Source of the DNA: an uncultured Prevotellaceae bacterium
Lineage (GTDB): Bacteria > Bacteroidota > Bacteroidia > Bacteroidales > Bacteroidaceae
NCBI GenBank assembly: GCA_900318555.1
Contig: ONKX01000006.1
Coordinates: 19,368-83,367, forward strand
Reading direction: 5' to 3'
Length of the DNA: 64,000 nt
Shown: positions 56,609-64,000 of the stretch, one piece after another
Position numbering within the stretch: position 1 is the first letter of the stretch
How the letters are laid out: each line of letters begins with the position of its first letter
Translations under genes and position numbers: made by a program
Notes under the pieces: model-generated
The model's input: only the letters and a program-made list of their open reading frames with translations
Told to the model about the DNA's origin: nothing
The model's database searches: none

Positions 56609-59600
56609 ATGAATAAAATGGACATCGTAGAACGTTTACGACAACGAATACTCATTCTGGATGGTGCGATGGGCACGAAGATTCAGTCGCAGGGACTGAC
56701 GCCCGACAACTACCATCAGGGACGCTTTGCCCAGTGGCCGGTATCGCTCGTGGGAAACAACGACGTGCTCTGTCTGACGGCTCCAGAGGTCATCGCTGAC
56801 ATTCATCGCCAGTATGTCGAAGCCGGTGCTGACATCATCACCACCAATACTTTCTCGGCAAACCGTATCAGTCAACACGAATACGGCTGTGAGGACTATG
56901 CCCGCGAAATGGCTTTCGAGGGAGCACGCATTGCCCGACAGGTGGCTGACAGCTTCAACGCCTCAAATGTCAACCGTCACATTTTCGTGGCTGGCTCGAT
57001 GGGTCCAACATCGAGGTCGCTGTCGTTGGCTTCCGACATGAATAATCCGGGCTATCGTGGTACGTCTTTCGATGAGATGGCAGCAGCCTATCACGAACAG
57101 GCGGAGGCACTGATAGCGGGTGGGGCAGACGTGTTGCTGATAGAGACGTGTTTCGATGCCTTGAATACCAAGGCGGCACTTTATGCCATCCAGCAACTCA
57201 ATGAAGAGACGGGCAGCGCAATACCTGTCATGGTCTCGGCAACCATCAACGACCGCAGCGGACGCACGCTGACGGGACAGACGCTAGAGGCTTTCTATAT
57301 CAGCATCAGCCACTATCCTCACCTATTGAGTTTCGGTCTGAATTGTTCGTTTGGCGTGACGGATTTGCGACCGTTCGTCGAGCAGTTGTCAAGTCGTATT
57401 TCTGTGTTTCTGTCGTTATATCCTAATGCCGGACTGCCCAATGAAATGGGTGAATACGATGAATTGCCTAGCTATACGGCCGGTCATCTGCGTCAGATGG
57501 CGGAGGACGGGTTGTTGAATATCGCTGGAGGCTGTTGTGGTACCAACGAGGAACATATCCGTGCTATCAGTGAGGCGCTGAAGGATGTAAAACCCAGAGA
57601 CATTTCTCTCACCTCTCACCCCTCACCCCTCACCTCTAAACTTTGGCTCTCGGGTTTGGAACCGCTGTTGGTGGACAAGGAAACACGCAACTTTACCAAT
57701 GTCGGTGAACGTACCAACGTGGCTGGTTCGCGGAAGTTTGCCAGACTGATAGCTGAGAAGAAATACGAGGAGGCGATGACTGTGGCGCGTCATCAGATAG
57801 AAGGCGGTGCCTCCATTATCGACATCAATATGGATGATGCCATGCTTGACAGCCGTGAGGAGATGCAGACCTTCTGCCGTTATATTGCCAACGACCCTGC
57901 CGTATGCCGTTCAGTGCTGATGATTGACTCCAGCGATTGGGACACCATTCTGGCTGGTCTGAAGAATGCACAGGGAAAGTGCATCGTCAATTCCATCAGT
58001 CTGAAGAACGGTGAAGAGGCCTTCATTAGCAAGGCCCGTGAACTGCGTCGGCTGGGAGCGGCAGTGGTGGTGATGGCCTTCGATGAGGAGGGACAGGCTA
58101 CCACCTACGAACGTAAGATTGCTGTTGCAGAACGGGCTTACAAACTGTTGACAGGCATCGGATTTCCTGCTCAGGATATCATCTTCGATGTCAATATCCT
58201 CAGCGTGGGTACTGGTTTGAAGGAACATCAGGCCTACGGCGTTGATTTCATCCGTGCCGTGGGTTGGATCAAGGAACACCTGCCGCTGGCCAAGACCAGC
58301 GGTGGCGTGAGCAATCTGTCGTTCAGTTTCCGTGGTAATAATAAGGTACGCGAGGCCATGCATTCCGTATTCCTCTATCATGCCATCCGCGAAGGACTGG
58401 ATATGGCCATCGTCAATCCTGGCATGTTGCAAGTCTATGATGACATCGAACCCACGTTGCTTAAGGCCGTAGAGGATGTCATTCTGAATACCGACGACGG
58501 TGCCACCGAGCGTCTCATCACCCTCGCTGCTACTGTGCTCGCCAGCTCGACTGGCGAGTCCGCTGCTTCTCCCAGCGGGGTTGCTGACTGGCACACCAAA
58601 ACTATCGAGGAACGTTTGGCCTATGCCCTTAGCAAGGGTGTCAGCGAACACTTGCCTGAGGACATCCCTGAGGCATTGGCAAAATACGGTCGCCCCATCG
58701 ATGTCATCGAACAACCGCTGATGCAGGCGATGGAACATATCGGCCAGCTGTTTGGCGAGGGAAAGATGTTTCTGCCGCAGGTGGTGAAATCGGCCAAGGT
58801 CATGAAGGATGCCGTAGCCCTGTTGCAACCCTATATCGACGAAGCTAAGGACAGTGACAGTGCGGCACATCCCTGCGTGGTGCTGGCCACGGCCAATGGT
58901 GACGTTCACGACATTGGTAAGAATATCGTGAGCATCGTACTGAGCTGTAATGGTTTCGAAGTCATCGACCTGGGTGTGATGGTACCCAACGAAACAATCT
59001 TGGAAGAAACACTGAAACGAAACCCCTGTTTGGTGGGCATCAGCGGACTGATTACCCCTTCACTGAAGGAGATGGAACAGCTTTGTCTGCTCTTCCAGCG
59101 TGAGGGATTACAAGTGCCCATCGTCGTGGGTGGTGCCACGACATCGGCCGTTCATACTGCCGTCAAACTGGCTCCGCTCTATGATGGTTGTGTGGTGTAT
59201 GGCGGTGATGCGTCACAGACATCTCTCTTGGCCAAACACCTGCAAATGGATGCTGCTACGACAATAGCCCAGATCAAGGCCGAGCAACAGACGTTGCGTG
59301 ATGCCTACGAGGAACATCATGCCCTGTTGACACCTTACACCGAAGCTAACGCCAAAGCCCCCCACTTCGAACATCATCCCTCAGATCTCTCACCTCTCAC
59401 CTCTCACCTCTCACCTCTCACCTCATCCCTCATCCCTCAGCTCTCCGACCTCTTGCCGCTCATAGACTGGCGCATGTTCCTGCTGTTCTGGGGCTTCAAG
59501 GGCGAGACACTGCAACAGCTGCTGGTGAATCCTGAGGCTGAACGTACGCTGCAAGAAGGCAAAGAATACCTGCAACGGGCTATCGAACAAAATGCCATCG

Positions 59601-60235
59601 AGGTGAAAGCCCTCCTGCGTTTCCTTCCTGCTACACGCCGTGGCAACGACATCGTCCTCGCCGCTGGTTCTGTCCTCCCCATGCTCCGTAGCCAAAGCTC
59701 TACGGGCCATTTCCTCTGCCTCTCCGATTTCTTCGACGAGCAGCAACCTTCGCCCCTTGGTCTCTTCACCATCGTCACTCGTCCCAAGCAGCAACCTGCC
59801 GACGAGTCCGATTGCGCGCCACACTCACACCTTCAAGTGGGAGAACGTCTGATGAGTCATGCCATCTGTGCCCGTCTCACGGAGGCCTGTGCCGAATGGC
59901 TTTCCAACAGTTCAGCATGTCGCTATGGTATAACGACAAACAAACCGCTCCGCGTCGCCTTCGGCTATGCCACCTGTCCCGACCACTCGCTGAAGCGCAT
60001 CGTGTTCGATATCTTGGATGCCGAAAACAAACTCGGCATTACCCTCACCGACCATTACTCCATTCAACCTTCGACGGCCATTTGCGGTCTGTTCATCTGT
60101 CATCCCGAGGCCCGATACTTCTCTGTGGGTCGCATCGATGAGGCTCAGTTGGCCGACTACTGTCAGCGTCGCGGCATCAGCATTGCCGAGGGCGAGCAGT
60201 TGCTATCGAAATACATTGCAAAAAGTAATTCGTAA
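56609..60235 (+). CDS. metH: Cobalamin-dependent methionine synthase with linker insertions
   Basis: A 1208-residue cytoplasmic enzyme transferring the methyl group of methyl-tetrahydrofolate to homocysteine through cobalamin. Domains in order: homocysteine domain (zinc ligands in LNCSFG and GGCCGTNEEH), folate domain (NVGERTNVAGSRKFARLI), cap and B12 domain (DVHDIG with His767 as cobalt ligand), and the activation domain. Three interdomain linkers carry extra sequence from repeats: SLTSHPSPLTS near 332-343, ASSTGESAASPSG near 645-657 and a Ser/Leu/Pro stretch near 922-945. All stay in frame. Start is ATG 56609 (a second ATG lies at 56618). metF follows 36 nt downstream. Confidence 0.95.
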   Translation: MNKMDIVERLRQRILILDGAMGTKIQSQGLTPDNYHQGRFAQWPVSLVGNNDVLCLTAPEVIADIHRQYVEAGADIITTNTFSANRISQHEYGCEDYAREMAFEGARIARQVADSFNASNVNRHIFVAGSMGPTSRSLSLASDMNNPGYRGTSFDEMAAAYHEQAEALIAGGADVLLIETCFDALNTKAALYAIQQLNEETGSAIPVMVSATINDRSGRTLTGQTLEAFYISISHYPHLLSFGLNCSFGVTDLRPFVEQLSSRISVFLSLYPNAGLPNEMGEYDELPSYTAGHLRQMAEDGLLNIAGGCCGTNEEHIRAISEALKDVKPRDISLTSHPSPLTSKLWLSGLEPLLVDKETRNFTNVGERTNVAGSRKFARLIAEKKYEEAMTVARHQIEGGASIIDINMDDAMLDSREEMQTFCRYIANDPAVCRSVLMIDSSDWDTILAGLKNAQGKCIVNSISLKNGEEAFISKARELRRLGAAVVVMAFDEEGQATTYERKIAVAERAYKLLTGIGFPAQDIIFDVNILSVGTGLKEHQAYGVDFIRAVGWIKEHLPLAKTSGGVSNLSFSFRGNNKVREAMHSVFLYHAIREGLDMAIVNPGMLQVYDDIEPTLLKAVEDVILNTDDGATERLITLAATVLASSTGESAASPSGVADWHTKTIEERLAYALSKGVSEHLPEDIPEALAKYGRPIDVIEQPLMQAMEHIGQLFGEGKMFLPQVVKSAKVMKDAVALLQPYIDEAKDSDSAAHPCVVLATANGDVHDIGKNIVSIVLSCNGFEVIDLGVMVPNETILEETLKRNPCLVGISGLITPSLKEMEQLCLLFQREGLQVPIVVGGATTSAVHTAVKLAPLYDGCVVYGGDASQTSLLAKHLQMDAATTIAQIKAEQQTLRDAYEEHHALLTPYTEANAKAPHFEHHPSDLSPLTSHLSPLTSSLIPQLSDLLPLIDWRMFLLFWGFKGETLQQLLVNPEAERTLQEGKEYLQRAIEQNAIEVKALLRFLPATRRGNDIVLAAGSVLPMLRSQSSTGHFLCLSDFFDEQQPSPLGLFTIVTRPKQQPADESDCAPHSHLQVGERLMSHAICARLTEACAEWLSNSSACRYGITTNKPLRVAFGYATCPDHSLKRIVFDILDAENKLGITLTDHYSIQPSTAICGLFICHPEARYFSVGRIDEAQLADYCQRRGISIAEGEQLLSKYIAKSNS
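57606..57640 (+). repeat. Heptamer array CTCTCAC/CCCTCAC in metH
   Basis: Five 7-bp units (CTCTCAC twice, CCCTCAC twice, CTCTAAA) encoding the linker between the homocysteine and folate domains. Confidence 0.8.
58537..58581 (+). repeat. Hairpin-forming insertion in metH
   Basis: CTCGCCAG-CTCGA-CTGGCGAG, followed by a short GCTG/CAGC stem, encodes ASSTGESAASPSG in the linker before the cobalamin cap domain. Confidence 0.6.
59375..59444 (+). repeat. Ten-unit heptamer array CTCACCT in metH
   Basis: Ten 7-bp units in perfect register (CATCCCT, CAGATCT, CTCACCT five times, CATCCCT twice, CAGCTCT) encode the linker between the B12 and activation domains. The longest array in the window. Confidence 0.88.
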
Positions 60236-60258
60236 TCCCGATATCCCGTAATCCCGAA
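60227..60258 (+). repeat. Octamer array ATCCCGTA (4 units)
   Basis: AATTCGTA, ATCCCGAT, ATCCCGTA, ATCCCGAA between metH and metF; contains the metH stop codon. Confidence 0.78.
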
Positions 60259-60271
60259 AAAACGAAAGAAT

Positions 60272-61228
60272 ATGAAAGTCATCGACATCCTCAATAGTTC
60301 GCAGAAGCCTTTTGCCAGTTTCGAACTCGTGCCACCGCTCAAGGGCAGCGACGTTAGCCGTCTCTACGATAGCATCGACCCGCTGATGCAGTTTCAACCG
60401 CCGTTCATCAATATCACCTGCCACCGCGACGAGGTGGAATATGTGCCTAATGGCGACGGCTCGTACAGGAAGATGACACTGGCCAAGCGACCCAGTACCA
60501 TTGCCATTGTGGCAGCCATCATGCGACGCTATCCCAATCTCGAAATTGTTCCCCACGTCATCTGCGGCGGAGCCTCACAGTCGCGTGTTGAGAGTGAATT
60601 GCTCGACCTCCATTTCCTCGGCATCCAGAATGTCGTTGCCCTGCGTGGTGATGCCATTCCCGGACAGCGGTTCTTCATTCCTGAGGCCGATGGTTTCAGC
60701 CACAGCTCTGAACTCGTGGCCATGATTCGCCACCTGAATAACGGTCAATATCTCGACCCCACCGTCAAGAACGGACTCTCTACCGATTTCTGCGTGGGTG
60801 TGGCGGCTTATCCTGAGAAACATTTTGAGGCGGCCAATCTCGATGTCGATATCCAACACCTGAAGCAGAAAGTGGAGGCGGGTGCTGATTATATCGTTAC
60901 TCAGATGTTCTTTGACAACCAGCAGTATTTCCGTTTTGTCGACCGTCTGCGCGAGGCAGGCATCACCGTTCCTGTTATTCCCGGATTGAAGCCTATCTCC
61001 AGTCAGCGTCAGATTGACCTTCTGCCGCGCTCGTTCCATATCGACATTCCGCAGGCACTGGTCAACGAAATAAACAAGGCCAAGACCGCCGATGCCGTCT
61101 ATCAGGTGGGCATCGAATGGGCCATCGAACAGAGCCGCGATCTATTGGCACACGGGGCTCCCGCCATCCATTATTATACGATGGCAAAGCCCGATAATGT
61201 GTGCCAAATTGTGGAAAAAGTGTTCTAA
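60272..61228 (+). CDS. metF: 5,10-methylenetetrahydrofolate reductase
   Basis: A 318-residue flavoenzyme making the methyl-tetrahydrofolate used by MetH. The TIM-barrel landmarks are FELVPPLKG, FINITCHRD, HVICGGASQSR, VVALRGDAI, TQMFFDN and the C-terminal GIEWAIEQSRDLL. Length is typical. It is in one operon with metH, so the two steps of methyl transfer are expressed together. Confidence 0.94.
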   Translation: MKVIDILNSSQKPFASFELVPPLKGSDVSRLYDSIDPLMQFQPPFINITCHRDEVEYVPNGDGSYRKMTLAKRPSTIAIVAAIMRRYPNLEIVPHVICGGASQSRVESELLDLHFLGIQNVVALRGDAIPGQRFFIPEADGFSHSSELVAMIRHLNNGQYLDPTVKNGLSTDFCVGVAAYPEKHFEAANLDVDIQHLKQKVEAGADYIVTQMFFDNQQYFRFVDRLREAGITVPVIPGLKPISSQRQIDLLPRSFHIDIPQALVNEINKAKTADAVYQVGIEWAIEQSRDLLAHGAPAIHYYTMAKPDNVCQIVEKVF

Positions 61229-61331
61229 TTTGGAGTTTTATTCTGCGTAAGCCTGTTTTTGAAGTCGGTTTTGGAATAAATGTAAAGTAAAAGTATAAGT
61301 TTTGGGTATATCTTCTGGATTTCGCAAGAAA

Positions 61332-61363
61332 TTTGGAAGATATTTCTTTTCTTCGTACCTTTG
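61332..61363 (+). promoter_or_regulatory. Promoter of metY
   Basis: TTTG (61332-61335), a 20-nt spacer, TACCTTTG (61356-61363): perfect consensus. No SAM-type riboswitch was recognised in the 63-nt leader. Confidence 0.82.
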
Positions 61364-61426
61364 CAGCGTCAAACAAAAGTAAAACAGTAAAAAGTATATT
61401 ATTAACAATTAAATTAGGATAAGGTT

Positions 61427-62713
61427 ATGAGTAAGAACAATTACAAATTCGAGACCCTTCAACTCCATGTAGGCCAAGAACAGGCTGACCCCGCAACTGA
61501 CGCTCGCGCCGTGCCCATCTATCAGACCACGTCGTATGTGTTCCACAATTCACAGCATGCTGCCGACCGCTTCGGTCTGCGCGATGCAGGTAATATCTAT
61601 GGTCGTCTGACCAACTCGACGCAGGGTGTGTTCGAGGACCGCGTCGCTGCCCTTGAGGGTGGTGTCGCTGGTCTAGCTGTGGCTTCTGGTGCCGCTGCCA
61701 TCACCTATGCTTTGCAGAACATCGTGCAGAATGGTGATCACATTGTGGCAGCCGACAATCTCTATGGCGGTTCGTACAACTTGATTACCCACACGCTGGC
61801 AACGCAGGGCATCACGAACACCATTATTAATGTGAACGACCTCGAAGCTCTCGAAGCTGCCATTAAACCCAACACAAAAGTAGTATATGCCGAGACTTTC
61901 GGCAATCCCAACAGTGACGTGCTCGACCTCGAAGGTGTGGCTGCTGTGGCTCACAAGCACGGCATTCCGTTCATCGTCGACAACACGTTTGGCACACCGT
62001 ATCTCATCCGTCCGTTGGAGCACGGTGCTGACATCGTCGTCCACTCGGCTACGAAGTTCCTGGGCGGTCATGGTTCAAGCCTTGGTGGTGTCATCGTAGA
62101 TGGTGGTAAGTTCGACTGGAAACAGAATGACAAGTTCCCCACACTCTCCAAGCCCGACCCCTCATATCACGGCATCGTATTTGCCGACGCTGTAGGTGCT
62201 GCGGCTTACGTCACTCGCATCCGTGCCGTCATCCTGCGTGATACTGGTGCTGCCATCTCTCCCTTCAATGCCTTTATCCTCTTGCAGGGTGTCGAGACGC
62301 TGAGCCTGCGCGTAGAGCGTCATGTGGAGAATGCCCTGAAGGTGGTCGATTTCCTCGCCAACCATCCCAAGGTGGCCAAGGTGAACCATCCTGCCCTCGC
62401 GAGCCATCACGACCACAAACTCTATCAGAAGTACTTCCCCAACGGTGGCGCCTCCATCTTTACCTTTGAGATCAAGGGCGGACAGGAAGAAGCCTGGAAG
62501 TTCATCGATGCCCTGCAGATTTTCTCGCTGCTGGCAAACGTCGCTGACGTGAAGAGTCTGGTGATTCATCCTTACACCACCACCCACTCACAGCTCTCGC
62601 CTGAGGAATTGGCTGAGCAGCACATCACGCCTTCGACCGTCCGTCTCTCCATCGGTACTGAGCACATCGACGACATCATCGCTGACTTGTCGCAGGCACT
62701 CGACAAGATTTAA
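61427..62713 (+). CDS. metY: O-acetylhomoserine sulfhydrylase (PLP enzyme)
   Basis: A 428-residue Cys/Met-metabolism PLP enzyme. The PLP-lysine motif is [15 protein letters not shown]; also [46 protein letters not shown]. The long form (about 430) is typical of MetY, which makes homocysteine directly from O-acetylhomoserine and sulfide. Homocysteine then feeds MetH, encoded upstream with metF. Confidence 0.94.
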   Translation: MSKNNYKFETLQLHVGQEQADPATDARAVPIYQTTSYVFHNSQHAADRFGLRDAGNIYGRLTNSTQGVFEDRVAALEGGVAGLAVASGAAAITYALQNIVQNGDHIVAADNLYGGSYNLITHTLATQGITNTIINVNDLEALEAAIKPNTKVVYAETFGNPNSDVLDLEGVAAVAHKHGIPFIVDNTFGTPYLIRPLEHGADIVVHSATKFLGGHGSSLGGVIVDGGKFDWKQNDKFPTLSKPDPSYHGIVFADAVGAAAYVTRIRAVILRDTGAAISPFNAFILLQGVETLSLRVERHVENALKVVDFLANHPKVAKVNHPALASHHDHKLYQKYFPNGGASIFTFEIKGGQEEAWKFIDALQIFSLLANVADVKSLVIHPYTTTHSQLSPEELAEQHITPSTVRLSIGTEHIDDIIADLSQALDKI

Positions 62714-62725
62714 GAAAAAAATCCT

Positions 62726-62797
62726 TCAAGAATTAGGGAATTAGAGAATTAATATGTACTTTTGCAACTGAAAATTCTCTAATTCTCAAATTCTTGA
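62726..62797. repeat. Inverted repeat flanking a promoter
   Basis: Arms at 62726-62750 and 62773-62797 match at 23 of 25 positions, with a 22-nt loop. The loop contains the -7 box (62757-62764) of the response regulator gene. The arms are built of an 8-bp period (AGAATTAG, GGAATTAG, AGAATTAA). Confidence 0.82.
62757..62764 (+). promoter_or_regulatory. -7 promoter box of the response-regulator gene
   Basis: TACTTTTG (TAnnTTTG), within the loop of the inverted repeat. Confidence 0.6.
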
Positions 62798-62813
62798 TAA
62801 AAAAAGTAAGTTG

Positions 62814-63458
62814 ATGGGAAAATTCATTTTGGCAGACAATCAGGAACTGACGCGCCTGGCGCTGATAAGCCTGATTAAGCAGGACGAAGACAACACACTC
62901 TACGTGGCTACCGACAGGGCTGGCCTCGTAGAGCTCTTAAAGGAGCATGAGGACGCTACCGTGTTGCTCGACTTCACGCTGTTCGATTTTGCCGATGCCG
63001 AACAACTGCTCATCATCGGTGAACGTTTTACGTTGTCGCAGTGGATACTCATCAGCGACGAACTGACACCTGCCTTCATTCGGCAAATGGTTTATTCCTC
63101 CCATCAGTTCAGCATCATCTTCAAGGACGGACCGCTCAGCGAGGTGCGTGAGGCCCTTCAGACCGTCGCCCGCCACCAGCGTTACATCAGTCAGCGCGCT
63201 TTAGAGGTTATCATCAACCAACAGCAGGTTGAGGAAGAACGTCCCAGCATCCTGACCGAGACGGAGACGGAGATAGTCCGCGCCATCGCTCAAGGCAAGT
63301 CTACCAAGGAGATTGCCGCTGAACGCTTCTCCAGCGTCCACACCATCACCACCCACCGCAAAAACATCTTCCGCAAACTGGGCATCAACACCGCCCACGA
63401 AGTCATCAAATATGCCCTTCGTGCCGGACTCGTCGATTCCTCCGAGTTCTACATATAA
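62814..63458 (+). CDS. LuxR/NarL-type response regulator
   Basis: A 214-residue regulator. The receiver domain (1-120) has acidic Asp9 and the phosphoacceptor Asp53 (VLLDF) and Lys104 (IIFKDG). The C-terminal LuxR helix-turn-helix (about 145-205) has LTETETEIVRAIAQGKSTKE and VHTITTHRKNIFRKLGI. No histidine kinase is adjacent, so its sensor is encoded elsewhere. Start is ATG 62814; a TTG just before it is not needed. Confidence 0.9.
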   Translation: MGKFILADNQELTRLALISLIKQDEDNTLYVATDRAGLVELLKEHEDATVLLDFTLFDFADAEQLLIIGERFTLSQWILISDELTPAFIRQMVYSSHQFSIIFKDGPLSEVREALQTVARHQRYISQRALEVIINQQQVEEERPSILTETETEIVRAIAQGKSTKEIAAERFSSVHTITTHRKNIFRKLGINTAHEVIKYALRAGLVDSSEFYI

Positions 63459-63467
63459 GGAAACTGA

Positions 63468-63493
63468 GAAATATCTTTTTTGTTCGATATTTC
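63468..63493 (+). terminator. Possible terminator after the response regulator
   Basis: GAAATATC (63468-63475) pairs with GATATTTC (63486-63493) around a T-rich loop. There is no T run after the stem, so it is only a candidate. Confidence 0.35.
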
Positions 63494-63623
63494 CTAAAGT
63501 ATGTCCTTTTTCCTGTATTTTGTGATATTTTCTTACCGATAGAACATAATTTGGGATAATTCGAATATTGAATTTCGGATATTTTTTGCGAACTTTGCAC
63601 CCGAAAAGTAAAAATAGGACATC

Positions 63624-64000
63624 ATGGAGATACAAAATCTCAAACCAAGGAGCGGCTTTGACACCATACGATTGGGTGATAGTGACGAACTTGTGGTCAT
63701 GGAGAATTTCGGTTCATTACCAAAGGGCGAATTATCTCTTGACAGGCATGGGCTTATCGTCATCTGTACTGAAGGCATAGCACAGTTTGACTACGATGGA
63801 CAGCAGATTCGGCTCCACAAGGATGACCTTTTCTTATATATGGCGCATAGCGTGGTCACCAATTTTATGTCATCTTCGGATTTTAACTGTCGTCAGATTT
63901 GGTTTTCCCGCGGCGAATTATGGAACATCAATAAGTACGGCGAGGTAAGTTTGTCAGACCTGCCTTATCTCAAACGACACCCAATAATGCATCTGACAGA
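63624..64000 (+). CDS. AraC-type regulator, N-terminal part (cut by right edge)
   Basis: The first 125 residues of a protein starting MEIQNLKPRSGFDTIRLGDS. A cupin-like sensor domain is visible (GLIVICTEGIAQFDYDGQQI, then LHKDDLFLYMAHSVV), as in Bacteroidales AraC-family regulators. The DNA-binding half would lie right of the window, so the AraC assignment rests on the sensor domain only. A weak GAACTTTG -7-like box is at 63590-63597. Confidence 0.72.
   Translation, partial: MEIQNLKPRSGFDTIRLGDSDELVVMENFGSLPKGELSLDRHGLIVICTEGIAQFDYDGQQIRLHKDDLFLYMAHSVVTNFMSSSDFNCRQIWFSRGELWNINKYGEVSLSDLPYLKRHPIMHLT

Noticed and set aside
57911-58909. 332-codon minus-strand frame opposite metH
   Set aside because: Fully inside conserved MetH domains on the other strand; no domain or promoter.
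61229-61426. SAM riboswitch upstream of metY
   Set aside because: The leader is about 63 nt, AT-rich, without a recognisable SAM aptamer core.

Overview
The window comes from a Bacteroidales genome, most likely a gut or rumen Prevotella/Segatella-type organism. The evidence is three SusC/SusD systems, leaders without Shine-Dalgarno sequences, promoters of the form TTTG-N20-TAnnTTTG, an operon resembling the xus xylan cluster of Prevotella bryantii, and Bacteroidales-specific families (smalltalk protein, HU-like protein, BT4734-type primase, DUF5606, DUF5675). No tRNA, rRNA, integrase or CRISPR array was seen.

Layout. 1-1455 (-) is the N-terminal part of a SusC receptor that runs off the left edge. 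1921-3882 (-) is a secreted CE6-CE1 esterase. 4488-19935 (+) is a long glycan-utilisation operon: SusC, SusD, a second SusC without the usual N-terminal domain, SusD, a DUF1735/DUF5627-type lipoprotein, a GH10-like lipoprotein lacking both catalytic glutamates, and a multi-CBM secreted protein. An orphan terminator between the divergent esterase and SusC genes suggests a small RNA. 20141-20941 is an exported flavodoxin. 20995-27104 (-) is a housekeeping operon (PAP2 phosphatase, DUF1599, DoxX protein read through into TpiA, SPOR protein, FolE, membrane protein). 27224-33664 (+) carries cca, a candidate preQ1 riboswitch with yhhQ-queF, gph, an M15 peptidase, an OadA-like carboxyltransferase and an HD protein. 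33903-39548 (+) is a SusC-SusD-lipoprotein trio without enzymes.

39.6-49.0 kb is the accessory region: smalltalk and HU-like genes (-), structured repeats, an orphan RelB/DinJ antitoxin and a frameshifted second one, a kinase-like protein with a repeat inside it, a TnpB remnant, an unrecognised two-gene cassette, and a primase/helicase-like protein with DUF5675. After it come a TonB receptor with a Fur regulator, the minus-strand nusB-yajC-ybbR-coaE-DUF5606 cluster, an Lrp regulator, the methionine genes metH-metF and metY, a LuxR-type response regulator, and an AraC-type regulator cut by the right edge.

The glycan genes fit one pathway: esterases strip acetyl and feruloyl groups, surface lipoproteins (including the dead GH10) hold xylan-type chains, and SusCD pairs import oligosaccharides. 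No active xylanase lies in the window, so the substrate is inferred. The strongest unexplained signals are: degenerate tandem arrays with 7-bp or 8-bp period at many gene junctions and inside cca and metH; a family of double-hairpin repeats with compensatory changes at 40.7-41.2 kb, with a likely further copy inside a coding sequence; and palindromic insertions read in frame in the 764-residue primase-like protein.
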